The notes beneath the pieces are model-generated. The model was not told the origin of the DNA and searched no databases. It worked only from the letters and a program-made list of their open reading frames with translations. 64,000 bases of DNA, from NCBI GenBank assembly GCA_947259045.1, contig CAMYKZ010000002.1:28552-92551 (forward strand), written 5' to 3'. Both the position numbers and the translations under genes were made by a program. This stretch comes from an uncultured Afifella sp. (lineage in GTDB: Bacteria > Pseudomonadota > Alphaproteobacteria > Rhizobiales > Afifellaceae). Positions 63,406-64,000 of this stretch are shown here, piece after piece (the first letter of the stretch is position 1; the number at the start of each line of letters is the position of its first letter).

Positions 63406-64000
63406 GGGACAAGGCTCGCGCAGCGTGAGGCAAAAACATCAGGCCCGACGTCAAGGACATTCGCCTTCATCCAGGCCTGAAACGTGTCACGGTCAGCGGC
63501 AATCCTGTCCCATTCCAGATAGGCGGCATTGTCGCGGGTATAGTAGCCCTGGGCGTAGGATGGATGCGCGCCGCCGACGACCTGGCAGACGGCAGTCACC
63601 GTCCAGGCTGGCAGGATGCAGGCATTGGGATGGACATCGTCGAAGTCCTCGACGACCTCCTCGACCGTCACGACCGCCCGCCTGGCGGCAAGAACGGCCT
63701 CTTTCTGGACGCCAAGAATGCCTTCGACCAGAACATCGCCCTTGCGGTTCGCCTTTTGGGCATGGATGAAGGCGACATCCGGCCGGATCGCCGGAACGGC
63801 TGCAAGCTCTTCGCCGGTAAACGGGCAGGTGATGCTCCGGATGTTCGGGTTTACGGCTTTCAGGCCGGCGCCGCGATAGCCGCGGAAGACCGCGCATGGC
63901 AGGCCGGCGGCGCCGGCCTCATAGCCGTTTGCAAGGGCTGCGTGACTGTGTTCTTCAAGCTCCAGCGGATGCGGCCATTGATTTTCGACAGCATCGCGCA
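63402..64000 (-). CDS. pcaI: 3-Oxoadipate CoA-transferase subunit A, partial
   Basis: The frame is open from the stop at 63402 to the right window edge, giving the C-terminal 199 residues; the start is beyond base 64000. It reads ENQWPHPLELEEHSHAALA, YEAGAAGLPCAVFRGYRGAG, RPDVAFIHAQKANRKGDVL, GILGVQKEAVLAARR and DVHPNACILPAWTV in order, all typical of the CoA-transferase alpha subunit paired with PcaJ. It is the first visible gene of the leftward pcaI-pcaJ-pcaF-pcaB-betC run. Only a short internal ATG/GTG frame would be seen by start-codon-based calling. Confidence 0.88.
   Translation of the reverse strand, partial: RDAVENQWPHPLELEEHSHAALANGYEAGAAGLPCAVFRGYRGAGLKAVNPNIRSITCPFTGEELAAVPAIRPDVAFIHAQKANRKGDVLVEGILGVQKEAVLAARRAVVTVEEVVEDFDDVHPNACILPAWTVTAVCQVVGGAHPSYAQGYYTRDNAAYLEWDRIAADRDTFQAWMKANVLDVGPDVFASRCASLVP

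Noticed and set aside
1..64000. tRNA, rRNA, CRISPR arrays, insertion sequences, att sites
   Set aside because: None was recognised by eye; no transposase or integrase translation and no regularly spaced repeats were found.

Overview
The window is gene-dense, GC-rich DNA with short intergenic gaps, many ATGA/TGATG start-stop overlaps and long co-directional operons. Gene content (five-step hut pathway with hutF, beta-ketoadipate pca genes, choline-sulfatase, TRAP and many ABC transporters, a non-pyrrolysine MttB homologue beside a dimethylglycine-dehydrogenase-like enzyme) points to an alphaproteobacterium, most likely Hyphomicrobiales of a marine or host-associated lifestyle. This is inference from gene families; there is no rRNA in the window. 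I saw no tRNA, rRNA, CRISPR array, transposase, integrase or prophage gene.

Layout. 1-2980 (minus): four exported envelope proteins, including an extensin-like protein and an L,D-transpeptidase; the last runs off the left edge. 3132-9710: divergent histidine-utilisation locus, hutI-hutH-hutU leftwards and hutF-hutC rightwards, around a perfect 20-bp HutC-type operator. 9983-15056: a complete peptide-type ABC importer. 15111-17517: an AbrB-like membrane protein and an MDR oxidoreductase. 17536-25928: a sugar locus with a D-lyxose/D-mannose-type isomerase, a LacI regulator, a MalEFGK-like importer whose first permease carries a DUF11-like domain, and an MGH1-like glycosidase; I propose it imports and degrades a mannosylglycerate-like solute. 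25934-26875: a BASS-like transporter.

26902-36372: a TRAP transporter, a D-amino-acid-dehydrogenase-like flavoenzyme, an enolase-superfamily enzyme and a ThDP enzyme, divergent from an FCD GntR regulator, an Asp/Glu-racemase-family protein and an HD protein. 36321-46089: a five-gene leftward operon (DMGDH-like, HisD/HpsN-like, guanidino-modifying enzyme, DegT aminotransferase, ureohydrolase), divergent from an MttB-like methyltransferase and followed by a LysR gene. 46235-51031: a betaine-type ProXVW transporter and a second ureohydrolase. Together these look like a catabolic island for methylated amines and guanidino compounds, part of which I cannot match to a described pathway.

51243-58755: a five-gene operon, SWIM zinc finger - DUF5691 - MoxR/YehL AAA+ ATPase - DUF5682 - VWA, the most system-like uncharacterised element here. 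Its ATPase reading frame is broken just after the Walker A motif. 58762-64000 (minus): choline-sulfatase and pcaB, pcaF, pcaJ and partial pcaI of the beta-ketoadipate pathway, cut by the right edge.

A recurring detail is that all four transporter operons that begin with a solute-binding-protein gene have a GC-rich hairpin directly after that gene.
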